A DNA stretch of 64,000 nucleotides from Glycomyces arizonensis DSM 44726 (GTDB lineage: Bacteria > Actinomycetota > Actinomycetes > Mycobacteriales > Micromonosporaceae): NCBI RefSeq assembly GCF_000482705.1, contig NZ_AXWO01000027.1:17616-81615 (forward strand). The letters run 5' to 3'. The position numbers and the translations under genes are program-made. The notes beneath the pieces were generated by a model. That model searched no databases. It had not been told where the DNA came from and saw nothing but the letters and a program-made list of their open reading frames with translations. This document shows, piece after piece, positions 52,632-60,550 of the stretch. Each line of letters starts with the position of its first letter. The first letter of the stretch is position 1.

Positions 52632-52919
52632 ATGGACGTCGACGTCAAGATCCCCGCCGCGCTCGCCGGCGAATGCGGCGGGACCCGCCACCTCACCGTC
52701 ACCCTCGACGACGGCGACGACCTCGCCGCCCTCCTCGACCGCATCGCGGCCGACCACCCCCGCCTGGCCCGCCGATTGCGCGACGAGGCCGGCAACGTCC
52801 GCCGCTTCGTCAACGTCTACATCGGCGACGACGAATGCCGCCGCCTCCAAGGCACGGCCACCCCGATCGGGCCCGGCCAGGCCGTCCAGATCCTGCCCTC
52901 CATCGCCGGAGGCGCCTGA
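52632..52919 (+). CDS. MoaD/ThiS-like sulfur carrier
   Basis: A 95-residue beta-grasp protein. The C-terminus reads PSIAGGA: Gly-Gly is present, but followed by Ala, whereas active sulfur carriers end in Gly-Gly. Either the last Ala is removed, as in carriers with a maturing peptidase, or the protein is not activated. It lies 3 nt after the BNR gene, as in many genomes. AAAVXX-type E1/MoeB partners are not in the window. Confidence 0.82.
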   Translation: MDVDVKIPAALAGECGGTRHLTVTLDDGDDLAALLDRIAADHPRLARRLRDEAGNVRRFVNVYIGDDECRRLQGTATPIGPGQAVQILPSIAGGA

Positions 52920-52929
52920 GACACGACAA

Positions 52930-52955
52930 GGGCGCCCCGCCACGGCGAGGCGCCC
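52930..52955. terminator. bidirectional terminator after the MoaD-like gene
   Basis: Outer stem GGGCGCC/GGCGCCC (7 bp) and an inner CGCC/GGCG stem; between convergent genes. Confidence 0.65.
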
Positions 52956-52967
52956 AACGCGACAACC

Positions 52968-53399
52968 CTAGGACCGCCCGTTGATCCCGACCACGTCGAC
53001 GACGAACACGAGCGTCTCGTTCGGGGCGATGACACCGCCGATCCCGGCCGCACCGTACCCCGAGGCGGGCGGGATCACCAGCAGCCTGCGGCCGCCGACC
53101 CGCGCCCCCTCCAAGCCGTCGTTCCAGCCCTGGATCACCGGCGCCGACCCCAGCGGCGTCACCGGAAACGGCGTCGCGCCCCGGTCCCACGACGCGTCGA
53201 ACTGCGCCCCGGTCGACCAGCTGAACCCCGCGTACTGCACCGACACCGCGTCCCCGGCCGTGGCCGCGACACCCGAACCGGCGACCACATCGGCCACGAC
53301 CAGCTCGCGCGGCGGCTCACCCCCGGGCAGACGCACCTCCGGCTTGACGCCGAGATCGGCCGACACCTCGACCTCCTGGCCCGCACTGATCTGCACCAC
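52968..53399 (-). CDS. FKBP-type peptidyl-prolyl isomerase
   Basis: A 143-residue protein. An N-terminal strand (residues 1-35) is followed by an FKBP domain with VQYAGFSWSTGAQFDASWDRG, PVIQGWNDGLEGARVGGRR and LLVIPPASGYG, all normal for the family. It accelerates cis-trans isomerisation of Xaa-Pro bonds. No signal peptide, so cytoplasmic. The GTG start has AAGGAG 6 nt upstream. Confidence 0.92.
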   Translation of the reverse strand: MVQISAGQEVEVSADLGVKPEVRLPGGEPPRELVVADVVAGSGVAATAGDAVSVQYAGFSWSTGAQFDASWDRGATPFPVTPLGSAPVIQGWNDGLEGARVGGRRLLVIPPASGYGAAGIGGVIAPNETLVFVVDVVGINGRS

Positions 53400-53528
53400 A
53401 CTGCACTCCTTGTCACTCCACGCGGCGAGCGCCGCCCGGGGGAACCTACCACCCGCACCCGAGCCGCGCAGGCGGCCCGCGGCCGTGCCCTATCCTGAAC
53501 GGGCCCGAACACAGGAAGAGCACCGACG

Positions 53529-53999
53529 ATGACCGCAGGCGACCAACCCCGCCACCGCCAGGCCGGCGAGGTGACCGGCCGGCTCCGCGAACTGACCGTG
53601 CAGCTGTCCCTGCTCAACCACCAGGTCTCGAACCTGCTGGGCCTCCAAGACGTCGACCTGGACTGCCTCGACATCATCAGCCGCGAAGGCCCCCTGACCC
53701 CCGGCGCGCTGGCCCGCCAGGCCGGACTCCACCCGGCGACCACCACCGGCGTCCTCGACCGGCTCGAGCGCGCCGGATGGATCAGGCGCGACCGCGTCCC
53801 CACCGACCGCCGCGCCGTCCACGTCACGTTCAAACCGGGCCGCGGCGCCGAAATCCTCGGCCTGTACGGGCCGATGATCGGCCAGGTCAGGGCGATCTGC
53901 GCCGACTTCACCGACGACGAGCTCGCCGCGGTCAACGCCTTCTTGCGCCGCGCCACCGAAGCGGGCCGCGCCGCGACCGCCGACCTGGCCGACCGCTAA
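53529..53999 (+). CDS. MarR family transcriptional regulator
   Basis: A 156-residue regulator. Winged HTH at residues about 45-110 (EGPLTPGALARQAGLHPATTTGVLDRLERAGWIRR, with DRRAVHV as wing) flanked by dimerisation helices. Unlike most genes around it, it has a leader: TATCCT is about 40 nt upstream and AGGAAGAG precedes the ATG. Its stop TAA overlaps the stop of the convergent reductase-like gene by 3 bp. Target genes unknown; the reductase gene and its inverted-repeat operator are candidates. Confidence 0.9.
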   Translation: MTAGDQPRHRQAGEVTGRLRELTVQLSLLNHQVSNLLGLQDVDLDCLDIISREGPLTPGALARQAGLHPATTTGVLDRLERAGWIRRDRVPTDRRAVHVTFKPGRGAEILGLYGPMIGQVRAICADFTDDELAAVNAFLRRATEAGRAATADLADR

Positions 54000-54658
54000 T
54001 AGGCCACGCCCAGCACCTGGCGAATCGCCGAGTCGTCAGCGGCCGCGCGCAGCATCGCATCGGCCAGATCGGCCCGGCCGATCAGCCAGCCGTTGCGCGG
54101 CTGGTGCCCTACGGCGGTGCGGTAGCGCCCGGTCGCAGGCTTGTCGGTCAGCCGCGGCGGGCGCACGATCGTCCAGTCCAGGCCGCTGTCGCGCACGAGG
54201 TCCTCCATGGCCGCCAGATCGGCGTAGTGGACGCGCAGGATCCGTTTCACGACACTCGAGGCGCGGCGCATGAGCCACCCGTCGCCGGGGTCGTAGCGCG
54301 GCTTGTCGGGCCTGACCGGCGTCGGGACGGTCCCGATCGGGGCCGCGCTGAGCACGACCAGACGCTCGGTGCCGGCCTCGCGCATGGCCTCGACGAGGGC
54401 CCGCGTGCCGCGGGTAGTGACGCCCGCCTCGGCCTTCGAGGTGGCGCCGAGCGCCGAGACGACGGCGTCGACCCCGCGCAGCGCCGCCGCCAGGGCGGCC
54501 GGGTCGGGATCGGCCAGGTCGGCCTTGACGGAGCGGACGTCGGCGGTGAGCTTGCCCGGGGTGCGGACGACGGCGGTCGCGTCGTGGCCTGCCGCGAGCG
54601 CCTGCTCGAGGACATGGCGTCCGGTGGCGCCGGTCGCGGCGACGATGGCGAGGTGCAT
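53996..54658 (-). CDS. NAD(P)-binding SDR-type (NmrA-like) protein
   Basis: A 220-residue Rossmann-fold protein with the dinucleotide motif ATGATGRHV at residues about 8-16, VDAVVSALGA at the fourth strand and no full Tyr-x-x-x-Lys site, so it is an atypical SDR (NAD(P)-binding 7/NmrA-like) rather than a classic dehydrogenase. The ATG at 54658 has TTAGGAG 8 nt upstream. The region in front holds the AACCACAA/TTGTGGTT inverted repeat that is probably its operator. Confidence 0.82.
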   Translation of the reverse strand: MHLAIVAATGATGRHVLEQALAAGHDATAVVRTPGKLTADVRSVKADLADPDPAALAAALRGVDAVVSALGATSKAEAGVTTRGTRALVEAMREAGTERLVVLSAAPIGTVPTPVRPDKPRYDPGDGWLMRRASSVVKRILRVHYADLAAMEDLVRDSGLDWTIVRPPRLTDKPATGRYRTAVGHQPRNGWLIGRADLADAMLRAAADDSAIRQVLGVAY

Positions 54659-54671
54659 GGCATGGTCTCCT

Positions 54672-54710
54672 AACCACAAGGGTATTACGAGAACCATAAC
54701 ATTTGTGGTT
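54672..54710. promoter_or_regulatory. inverted repeat AACCACAA...TTGTGGTT upstream of the SDR gene
   Basis: Perfect 8-bp arms (54672-54679, 54703-54710) separated by 23 bp, with a third near-copy AACCATAA at 54692-54699. Placed between the ribosome site and the divergent gene, fitting a repressor operator. Confidence 0.5.
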
Positions 54711-54770
54711 CGTATCGAAACTGGCCGCCGCTACGCTGAAGACGACGAGCCACCCCATACGAGGAGCACC

Positions 54771-55382
54771 ATGACCGCCGGACCCCCGACGCGACGACCA
54801 ATGCACCCCCTCCGCAGAGCCCTGACCCTGTGGGGCGCCCTCATCGCCGTCATGTGGCTGCTCCTGATCGCCGACTGGACCACCCCCGGACACCTCACCG
54901 ACTGGGGCATCGTCCCCCGCGACGCCGAAGGGCTCTTCCCCGGCCTGATCGCCGCGCCCTTCCTCCACGTCGGCGCCGCCCACCTGGCCGCCAACATGGT
55001 GCCCCTCGCCGTCATGGGCACCATCGCCGCCCTGCGCGACTGGCGCGCCTGCCAGGTCGCCCTCGCCGTCATCGCCCTCGCCTCCGGCCTCGGCGTCTGG
55101 CTCACCTCCCCGGCCGGGACGGTCACCGTCGGCGCCTCCGGCATCGTCTTCGGCCTGTTCGGCTACCTCCTCGGCCGCGGCGTCTTCCTCCGCCGCCTCG
55201 GCGACATCGCCATCAGCGTCATCCTCATCCTCGCCTACGGATCCATGATCTGGGGCGTCCTCCCCACCCAGTCCCACATCTCCTGGCAGGCCCACCTCTT
55301 CGGCTTCATCGGCGGCCTCGCCGCGGCCTTCGCCCTCGCCCGCCGCCAGGGGAGTACCGCCGGGCAGGGGAGCGCCACATGA
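54771..55382 (+). CDS. rhomboid family intramembrane serine protease
   Basis: A 203-residue protein with six membrane segments. Catalytic residues are visible as the Ser in VGASGIVFGLFGYLLG (about residue 123) and the His in SWQAHLFGFIGG (about residue 174), and the AHLAANM segment is in the expected place. It would cut membrane proteins within the bilayer; substrates unknown. The ATG has GAGGAG 4 nt upstream. The next gene overlaps its stop (ATGA). Confidence 0.93.
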   Translation: MTAGPPTRRPMHPLRRALTLWGALIAVMWLLLIADWTTPGHLTDWGIVPRDAEGLFPGLIAAPFLHVGAAHLAANMVPLAVMGTIAALRDWRACQVALAVIALASGLGVWLTSPAGTVTVGASGIVFGLFGYLLGRGVFLRRLGDIAISVILILAYGSMIWGVLPTQSHISWQAHLFGFIGGLAAAFALARRQGSTAGQGSAT

Positions 55383-55603
55383 GCGCCCCGACCGGATTCG
55401 CCTACCGCCACAGAGCCGACGGCACCGTCGTCATCACCCACCGCGGCAAAGCCGCCACCACCCTGCGCGGCGGCCGCGCCGCCGCCTTCCTCGCCGAGAT
55501 CGACCACGGCGACCCCCAACTGGTCATGGCCCGCTGGACCGGCGCCTACAAGATCGGCAACGAACGCACCGCCAAAAACCACCCCCGCAACCAGCACCGA
55601 TAG
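55379..55603 (+). CDS. small hypothetical protein coupled to the rhomboid gene
   Basis: A 74-residue basic protein without recognised family: a beta-like N-terminal part (GFAYRHRADGTVVITHRGKAA is the first stretch, shown in part) and a Lys/Arg/Asn-rich C-terminus. The ATG overlaps the rhomboid stop, so translation is coupled. Gly-rich turns suggest a small beta domain; function unknown. Confidence 0.6.
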   Translation: MSAPTGFAYRHRADGTVVITHRGKAATTLRGGRAAAFLAEIDHGDPQLVMARWTGAYKIGNERTAKNHPRNQHR

Positions 55604-55617
55604 CGGATCACCACACC

Positions 55618-55645
55618 AGAGCCCAGCCCGTACGAGCTGGGCTCT
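55618..55645 (+). terminator. terminator after the rhomboid pair
   Basis: Perfect 10-bp stem AGAGCCCAGC/GCTGGGCTCT with an 8-nt loop, followed by TCCC. Confidence 0.75.
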
Positions 55646-55696
55646 TCCCATGCCCGCCACCCCCCCCCGGCGAGCGGCGCCACCCCCCATACCGCT

Positions 55697-55728
55697 ATAG
55701 TGCTAACCTCATAGTTCAATAGTAGAAT
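55697..55728 (+). promoter_or_regulatory. promoter/operator region of the GntR-ABC operon
   Basis: -10 TAGAAT (55723-55728) lies 7 nt before the GTG at 55736. Two ATAGT elements at 55697 and 55711 fall around the -35 position in an AT-rich patch, fitting a GntR-type autoregulatory operator. Confidence 0.5.
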
Positions 55729-55735
55729 TGGAGGC

Positions 55736-56125
55736 GTGATCGACTTCCACCTCGACCCGAAATCCGGCGTCGCCCCCTACATGCAACTCGTCCAACAAGT
55801 CCAACAAGCACTCCGCCTCGGCATGCTCAAAGTAGGAGACCAACTCCCCACCGTCAAACAAGTCGTCGCCAAGATCGCCATCAACCCCAACACCGTCCTC
55901 AAGGCCTACCGCGAACTCGAACGCCAAGGACTCGTCGCACCGCAACCCGGACGCGGCACCTTCATCACCGCCACCCTCGCCGACGACTCACTCAGCGCCC
56001 ACCAAGCACTGCGCGACGAACTCGAACACTGGATCGCCAAAGCCCACACCGCCGGACTCGACCACGACGCCATCGAAGCACTCATCACCACCACCATCAG
56101 AAAGGCACACCAGGCACGAACATGA
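55736..56125 (+). CDS. GntR family regulator (YtrA-type)
   Basis: A 129-residue short GntR protein of the YtrA subfamily: winged HTH at residues about 10-75 (LRLGMLKVGDQLPTVKQVVA, NPNTVLKAYRELERQGLV, GRGTFI) and a short C-terminal helix pair instead of a ligand domain. YtrA-type regulators usually sit directly upstream of ABC transporter genes, as here, and repress them until a cell-wall stress or antibiotic signal. The GTG start follows the -10 directly; the ABC ATPase gene overlaps its stop. Confidence 0.9.
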   Translation: MIDFHLDPKSGVAPYMQLVQQVQQALRLGMLKVGDQLPTVKQVVAKIAINPNTVLKAYRELERQGLVAPQPGRGTFITATLADDSLSAHQALRDELEHWIAKAHTAGLDHDAIEALITTTIRKAHQART

Positions 56126-57024
56126 ACACCCAAATCCTGCACACCCGCGCGCTCACCAAGCGCTACGGCCACCACACCGCCCTCGACGACGTCGACCTCG
56201 ACCTGCCCACCGGCGCCATCGTCGGCCTCGTCGGCCCCAACGGCGCCGGCAAGAGCACCCTCCTCGCCCTCGCCTCCGGCCTCATCCGACCCACCAGCGG
56301 CACCATCGACGTCCTCGGCACCCGCCCCGCCGCCGACGCCGCCCAACTCGCCCGCGTCGGCTTCGTCGCCCAAGACACCCCCGTCTACGCCGGCCTCACC
56401 ATCGCCGACCACCTCCGCCTCGGCCGCCACCTCAACCCCCGCTGGGACACCGCCCTCGCCGACAACCGCATCCGCGCCCTCGGCCTCGACCCCGACAAGA
56501 AGGCCGGACGCCTCTCCGGCGGCCAGAGAGCCCAACTCGCCCTCACCATCGCCGCCGCCAAACGACCCGAACTGCTCATCTTCGACGAACCCGTCGCCGC
56601 ACTCGACCCCCTCGCCCGCCGCGCCTTCCTCCAGAACCTCATGGAATTCGTCGCCGACCTCGACATCTCCGTCATCCTCTCCTCCCACCTGCTCTCCGAC
56701 GTCGAACGCGTCTGCGACCACCTCATCGTCCTGGCCGAAGCCCGCCTCCAGATAGCAGGCGAGACCGACCGCCTCGTCGCCGCCCACCACCGCCTCGTCG
56801 GCCCCCGCGGCGACCTCCCCGACCTCCCACCAGGCATCGACGTCATCGCCACCGACCACACCGAACGACAGACCACCCTCATCGTCCGCAACACCGGACC
56901 GGACACCCCACCAGCGCTCCGCGACGCCCCCCACCTCGACCTCGAGGACATGGTCCTCACCTACCTGCACCGCGCCGCCGGCACCACCGACCAGACCAAG
57001 ACCCCCATGGAGGCGAACCGATGA
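56122..57024 (+). CDS. ABC transporter ATP-binding protein
   Basis: A 300-residue ATPase with Walker A GPNGAGKST (residues 33-41), signature LSGGQRAQ at about 134, and Walker B LLIFDEPVAALDP at about 153-165. The last ~75 residues (from about 225) form a C-terminal domain seen in YtrB/BcrA-type exporters. With the permease it forms an ABC-2 type pump. The ATG overlaps the GntR stop by 4 nt, and the permease ATG overlaps its stop by 4 nt, so all three are coupled. Confidence 0.93.
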   Translation: MNTQILHTRALTKRYGHHTALDDVDLDLPTGAIVGLVGPNGAGKSTLLALASGLIRPTSGTIDVLGTRPAADAAQLARVGFVAQDTPVYAGLTIADHLRLGRHLNPRWDTALADNRIRALGLDPDKKAGRLSGGQRAQLALTIAAAKRPELLIFDEPVAALDPLARRAFLQNLMEFVADLDISVILSSHLLSDVERVCDHLIVLAEARLQIAGETDRLVAAHHRLVGPRGDLPDLPPGIDVIATDHTERQTTLIVRNTGPDTPPALRDAPHLDLEDMVLTYLHRAAGTTDQTKTPMEANR

Positions 57025-58016
57025 CCTGGCTGACCCTGCGCCAATTCCGAGCCCAAGCACTCATCGCCGCCGCCGCCATCGCCACGGCCGCGATCTACCT
57101 CGCCTTCCTCGGCAACACCATCCGCGACGCCTACGACCGCAACCTCGTCGACTGCGCCACCGCCTGCAACGAAGGCGCCGCCCGCCAGCTCATCGCCGAC
57201 CGATTCGGCGTCACCCTCATGCTCTTGGGCGCCTTCCTCATCGCCGTCCCGGCACTCCTCGGCGCCTTCTGGGCCGCGCCCATGATCACCCGCGAACTCG
57301 AGACCGGCACCCACCGACTGGTGTGGAACCAGTCCATCACCCGCGCCCGCTGGCTCGCGGTCAAACTCGCCGTCGTCGGGGGAGCGAGCGTGATCACCAC
57401 CGCCGCCCTCAGCCTCGGACTCAGCTGGGCCGCCCACCCCTACGACACGCTCGTCGACGACCGCTTCACGCCCCTGGCCTTCGCCGCCCGCGGCCTCGCC
57501 CCGCTCGGCTACGCCGCCCTGGCATTCGCCACCGGCGTCACCGTCGCCCTCCTGGCCCGCCGCACCCTGCCCGCCATGGCGATCACCCTCACCGTCCTGA
57601 TCGCCTTCCAAATCCTCATGGCCAACGTCGTGCGACCCAACCTGATCGAACCCGAGACCGTCACCGTCACCTTCGCCGAAGCCGTCGCGGACGGCCGCAT
57701 CGACAGGATGGGCTACGGACCCGACGGCACCGTCCTCAAGGGCTACACCATCCCCGGCGCCTGGGTCATCACCGACAGCATCGAAGTCATCGACGGCGAC
57801 GGCGAGGTGATCGGCCAAGACCGGATGCACGCATGCGAAGCCGACGGCATCCTGCCCGAGGAGTGCCTGACCGCCGCCGACGCCGAATTCACCGTCGAAT
57901 ACCAGCCGGCCGACCGCTACTGGACCTTCCAATGGATCGAACTGGGCCTCGCCCTCGCCCTCACCGCAGGCCTCACCGCCATCGCGTTCTGGAAGATCCC
58001 CCGCGGCCTCAACTGA
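57021..58016 (+). CDS. ABC-2 type transporter permease
   Basis: A 331-residue membrane protein with about six helices: one at residues 15-33, several between 65 and 205, and the last near residue 305. A large external loop (about residues 210-300) lies before the final helix. Two Cys pairs (CATAC near 46; CEAD...CL in the loop) may form disulfides. Substrate unknown; a lipid-like or antibiotic compound is typical for the YtrA-regulated class. It ends at a bidirectional terminator. Confidence 0.88.
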   Translation: MTWLTLRQFRAQALIAAAAIATAAIYLAFLGNTIRDAYDRNLVDCATACNEGAARQLIADRFGVTLMLLGAFLIAVPALLGAFWAAPMITRELETGTHRLVWNQSITRARWLAVKLAVVGGASVITTAALSLGLSWAAHPYDTLVDDRFTPLAFAARGLAPLGYAALAFATGVTVALLARRTLPAMAITLTVLIAFQILMANVVRPNLIEPETVTVTFAEAVADGRIDRMGYGPDGTVLKGYTIPGAWVITDSIEVIDGDGEVIGQDRMHACEADGILPEECLTAADAEFTVEYQPADRYWTFQWIELGLALALTAGLTAIAFWKIPRGLN

Positions 58017-58026
58017 CCACGGCACC

Positions 58027-58053
58027 GAGGGCGGCTCCACGCGAGCCGCCCTC
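58027..58053. terminator. bidirectional terminator
   Basis: Perfect 11-bp stem GAGGGCGGCTC/GAGCCGCCCTC with a 5-nt loop between the permease and the convergent VOC gene. Confidence 0.8.
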
Positions 58054-58055
58054 AC

Positions 58056-58478
58056 TCACTCCTGCGCGTCCTCGGTGGCGATGTCGACCATCCAGCTGAC
58101 GCCGTACCGGTCCACACACGCCCCGAACTCGTCCCCCCACATCTGCTTCGCCAGCGGCATCGTCACCGTCGCCCCCGCCGACAACCGATCCCAATACCGG
58201 CGAAGCTCCGCCGCATCGCCCACCTCACCGCTGATGCTGATCGAGATGTTCTGCCCCGGCACGTACTCCATGCCCGGCGCCGTGTCCGCGGCCATGAGCG
58301 TGAACCCCGCCGTCGTCCGCAGGCTCGCGTGCATGATCTTGTCCCTGCTCGGGCCCTCATCGCCCATCTCGCCGTACGTATTGAGCGCCAACTCGCCGCC
58401 CAAGGCGTCACGGTAGAACTCCATCGCCTCCCGCGCGTTCCCGTCGAACGCCATGTACGGATTGAGAACCGACGTCAT
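58056..58478 (-). CDS. VOC family protein (PhnB-like)
   Basis: A 140-residue protein of the glyoxalase/VOC superfamily, PhnB-like group (YPF-type start NPYMAFDGNAREAMEFYRDALGGEL, family-typical in position; shown in part). The metal ligands of glyoxalases are partly conserved (HASLRTTAG, DRYGVSWMVD). Function of PhnB-like proteins is unknown. ATG 58478 has GGGAG 5 nt upstream; a GTG one codon earlier is possible. Confidence 0.85.
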   Translation of the reverse strand: MTSVLNPYMAFDGNAREAMEFYRDALGGELALNTYGEMGDEGPSRDKIMHASLRTTAGFTLMAADTAPGMEYVPGQNISISISGEVGDAAELRRYWDRLSAGATVTMPLAKQMWGDEFGACVDRYGVSWMVDIATEDAQE

Positions 58479-58565
58479 CACTGCTCCCTTCGCTGAGAAT
58501 CCCTCCTACCTGCCATCCTGCCAGCGCCAACCGCCCACGGCGGCCGAAACAGCGGGGGAGCGGCC

Positions 58566-59513
58566 TCAATCGACCAGGCGGACCACCAGCTTCCCCACAG
58601 CGCCGCCCGCCTCCATCGCCGCATGCGCCTGCCCGATCTCCTCCAGGCCGAACGTCCGCGACACATGCGGGCGCACCCGACCCTCCGCCACCAGGCGCGA
58701 CAGCGCCCGCAGCCCACCCAGATCCGGCTCGACCAGCATGAACCGCGTATCGATCCCGCGCGCGAGCGCCTCAGGGAACACCCGATCGGCCAGCGAGAGA
58801 TGCAACTGCGCCAGCACCCCGCCGTCCCGCAGCACCGACACCGACCGCTCCGCGCAATCCCCGGGCAGCGTATTGAGCACCACGTCCATCTCCTCCACCA
58901 CCTCGGTGAAGTCCACCGCCCGGTAATCGACCACCGCATCGGCACCCAGACCCCGGACGAACTCGTGCTTCGCCGCGCTCGCCGTGGCCACGACAGAAGC
59001 GCCCGCCGACTTCGCGATCTGCACCGCCAGATGCCCGATGCCGCCCGCCGCCGCATGCACCAGCACCCGCTGACCGCAGGTGAGCTCCGCATGCTCGATG
59101 AGCGCCTGCCAAGCGGTCAGCCCCGTCAACGGCATCGCCGCCGCCTCCACATGCGACAACCGCTCCGGTTTGCGGTCGAAATGGCGGCTCGGCGCCGCCA
59201 CATACTCCGCGTGGGCACCGGCCTGGCGCGGGAAGCGCGGCATCCCGTACACCTCGTCACCGACCCGCAGCCGCGTCACACCGGCCCCGACCTCGACGAC
59301 GACCCCCGAGACGTCCCAACCCAGCGTGAACGGCGGCCGCCCGATGTACAGGCCCCGCTCACGCGCCGCCGGATCGACCGGGTTCATCCCGGCCGCGTGC
59401 ACCCGCACCAGCACCTCGCCGTAGTACGGCTCCGGCCGCGGGGCCTCGACCAGGCGCAGCACCTCGGTCCCGCCGAGCACGGTCTGGGTCACGGCACGCA
59501 TCAACGCAGTCAC
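58566..59513 (-). CDS. NADP-dependent quinone-oxidoreductase-like MDR enzyme
   Basis: A 315-residue medium-chain reductase of the zinc-free quinone oxidoreductase/MDR group. Seen: GroES-like N-terminal domain (VLVRVHAAGMNPVDPAAR, GWDVSGVVVEVGAGV), the Rossmann nucleotide motif VHAAAGGIGHLAVQIAK at about 143-160, and GADAVVDYR. No structural zinc Cys is present. It reduces quinones or alkenals with NADPH. The GTG at 59513 with AAGGAAT upstream is chosen over later in-frame ATG codons. Confidence 0.9.
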   Translation of the reverse strand: MTALMRAVTQTVLGGTEVLRLVEAPRPEPYYGEVLVRVHAAGMNPVDPAARERGLYIGRPPFTLGWDVSGVVVEVGAGVTRLRVGDEVYGMPRFPRQAGAHAEYVAAPSRHFDRKPERLSHVEAAAMPLTGLTAWQALIEHAELTCGQRVLVHAAAGGIGHLAVQIAKSAGASVVATASAAKHEFVRGLGADAVVDYRAVDFTEVVEEMDVVLNTLPGDCAERSVSVLRDGGVLAQLHLSLADRVFPEALARGIDTRFMLVEPDLGGLRALSRLVAEGRVRPHVSRTFGLEEIGQAHAAMEAGGAVGKLVVRLVD

Positions 59514-59620
59514 AGGGATTCCTTCGTATCGCAATGGGGGATGAGGACTCCGGCGAGTTTAGGCCGCCGCACCGACACCGATCACCGAGCGACGGCCTCG
59601 CCACCGCTTCGCGACGCCCG

Positions 59621-60169
59621 CTAGCCGGCACGCCGCCCGAGCGCCACCGCCGTGTCCGCGGCCTTCGCATACATCGTCTGCGGCGCGTCGAACTCCATGA
59701 AGCGGTCGATCTGCTCCATGCCGATCGCCTCGAGCAGACGGCGGGACCGCGTGTTGGCCTCCTGTGTGACCGCGATGATGCTCGACTCCGCGGAAGAGAC
59801 GGCGTCGAAGGCCCACGCGAGGGCGGCCTGGACCGCCTCCCGGGCGTAGCCGCTTCCCCAGTGGTCGGGGAGGAATGAATAGGAGATCTCGCGCATGCCG
59901 CGGTGAGCGGCCTGGTCGATGTTGACCGCGCCGACCATCGTGCCGCCATCGGCGGTCACGACGCTGAAGATGTAGGGCTGGTGGAGGTAGCCCCGCTCAT
60001 AGGCGGTGAGGCGTTCGCCCTCGACCGGTCCGCCCAGGAAGCGGCGGACGACCGGGTCGGTCCAGAGCCGCCGGTAGTGCTCGGCATCGTCCTCATGCGC
60101 CGGACGCAGTGTCAGCCGGGCGGAGGTGATCGTGGCAGGCCAATTAGGGGCCTCAGCGGGAGACGGCAT
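59621..60169 (-). CDS. GNAT family N-acetyltransferase
   Basis: A 182-residue acetyltransferase of the RimJ/RimL-like group. The start TSARLTLRPAHEDDAEHY, the middle strand MVGAVNIDQ, the acetyl-CoA loop HWGSGYAREAVQAALAWAFD and the ending NTRSRRLLEAIGM fit the fold. Acceptor unknown. ATG 60169 is chosen because TAGCTT lies 7 nt upstream on the minus strand. Confidence 0.88.
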   Translation of the reverse strand: MPSPAEAPNWPATITSARLTLRPAHEDDAEHYRRLWTDPVVRRFLGGPVEGERLTAYERGYLHQPYIFSVVTADGGTMVGAVNIDQAAHRGMREISYSFLPDHWGSGYAREAVQAALAWAFDAVSSAESSIIAVTQEANTRSRRLLEAIGMEQIDRFMEFDAPQTMYAKAADTAVALGRRAG

Positions 60170-60176
60170 GCCCGTC

Positions 60177-60182
60177 AAGCTA
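60177..60182 (-). promoter_or_regulatory. -10 element of the GNAT gene (leaderless)
   Basis: TAGCTT on the minus strand, 7 nt before the ATG at 60169. Confidence 0.45.
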
Positions 60183-60320
60183 TCGGGACCGGCTCGGTGG
60201 CCGATCGCCGGGACACCGCTGCCGAGCCCGAGGAGCGGTCGCCCGTCCCAGTGTCGATGCGCGACCGTGAACGGGCCATGGCCGCCCGCGTCGACCGTTC
60301 GCGGGCTCCGGGCTGTCCGG

Positions 60321-60417
60321 TCTCATTTAAGTTGAGACACCAAAAGACCGCCTCACCTGCAAGTTCTCATTTTAGATGAGGCAGGCCTCGTCAGAGAAAT
60401 CTCATTTTAGTTGAGGC
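60321..60417. promoter_or_regulatory. three copies of an 18-bp palindromic motif
   Basis: TCTCATTTAAGTTGAGAC (60321-60338), TCTCATTTTAGATGAGGC (60365-60382) and TCTCATTTTAGTTGAGGC (60400-60417). Each is a CTCA...TGAG inverted repeat, spaced 44 and 35 bp. The right arm of copy 3 supplies a -35-like TTGAGG (60411-60416), with GATTCT about 19 bp further on. A repressor bound there would silence the DUF262 gene. Confidence 0.6.
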
Positions 60418-60550
60418 AAATGCATGTTTTTCCCTGATTCTCTCGCGGCAAGGTGCGGGAGCCACGACTATCATGTTGCGAGAGCACTGCTTCGACTTGA
60501 AGTCGATGCCGCTGAGCCGCTAACATGTCACCCAACGGACTTAGGAGAAG

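Larger units (their letters stand above)
60170..60550. other. 381-bp intergenic region with triple motif before the DUF262 gene
   Basis: No gene seen. GC content drops near 60320. Three copies of an 18-bp motif lie at 60321-60417 (listed separately). After the third copy come AT-rich sequence, a weak promoter-like pair and the AGGAG site of the DUF262 gene. Confidence 0.6.
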
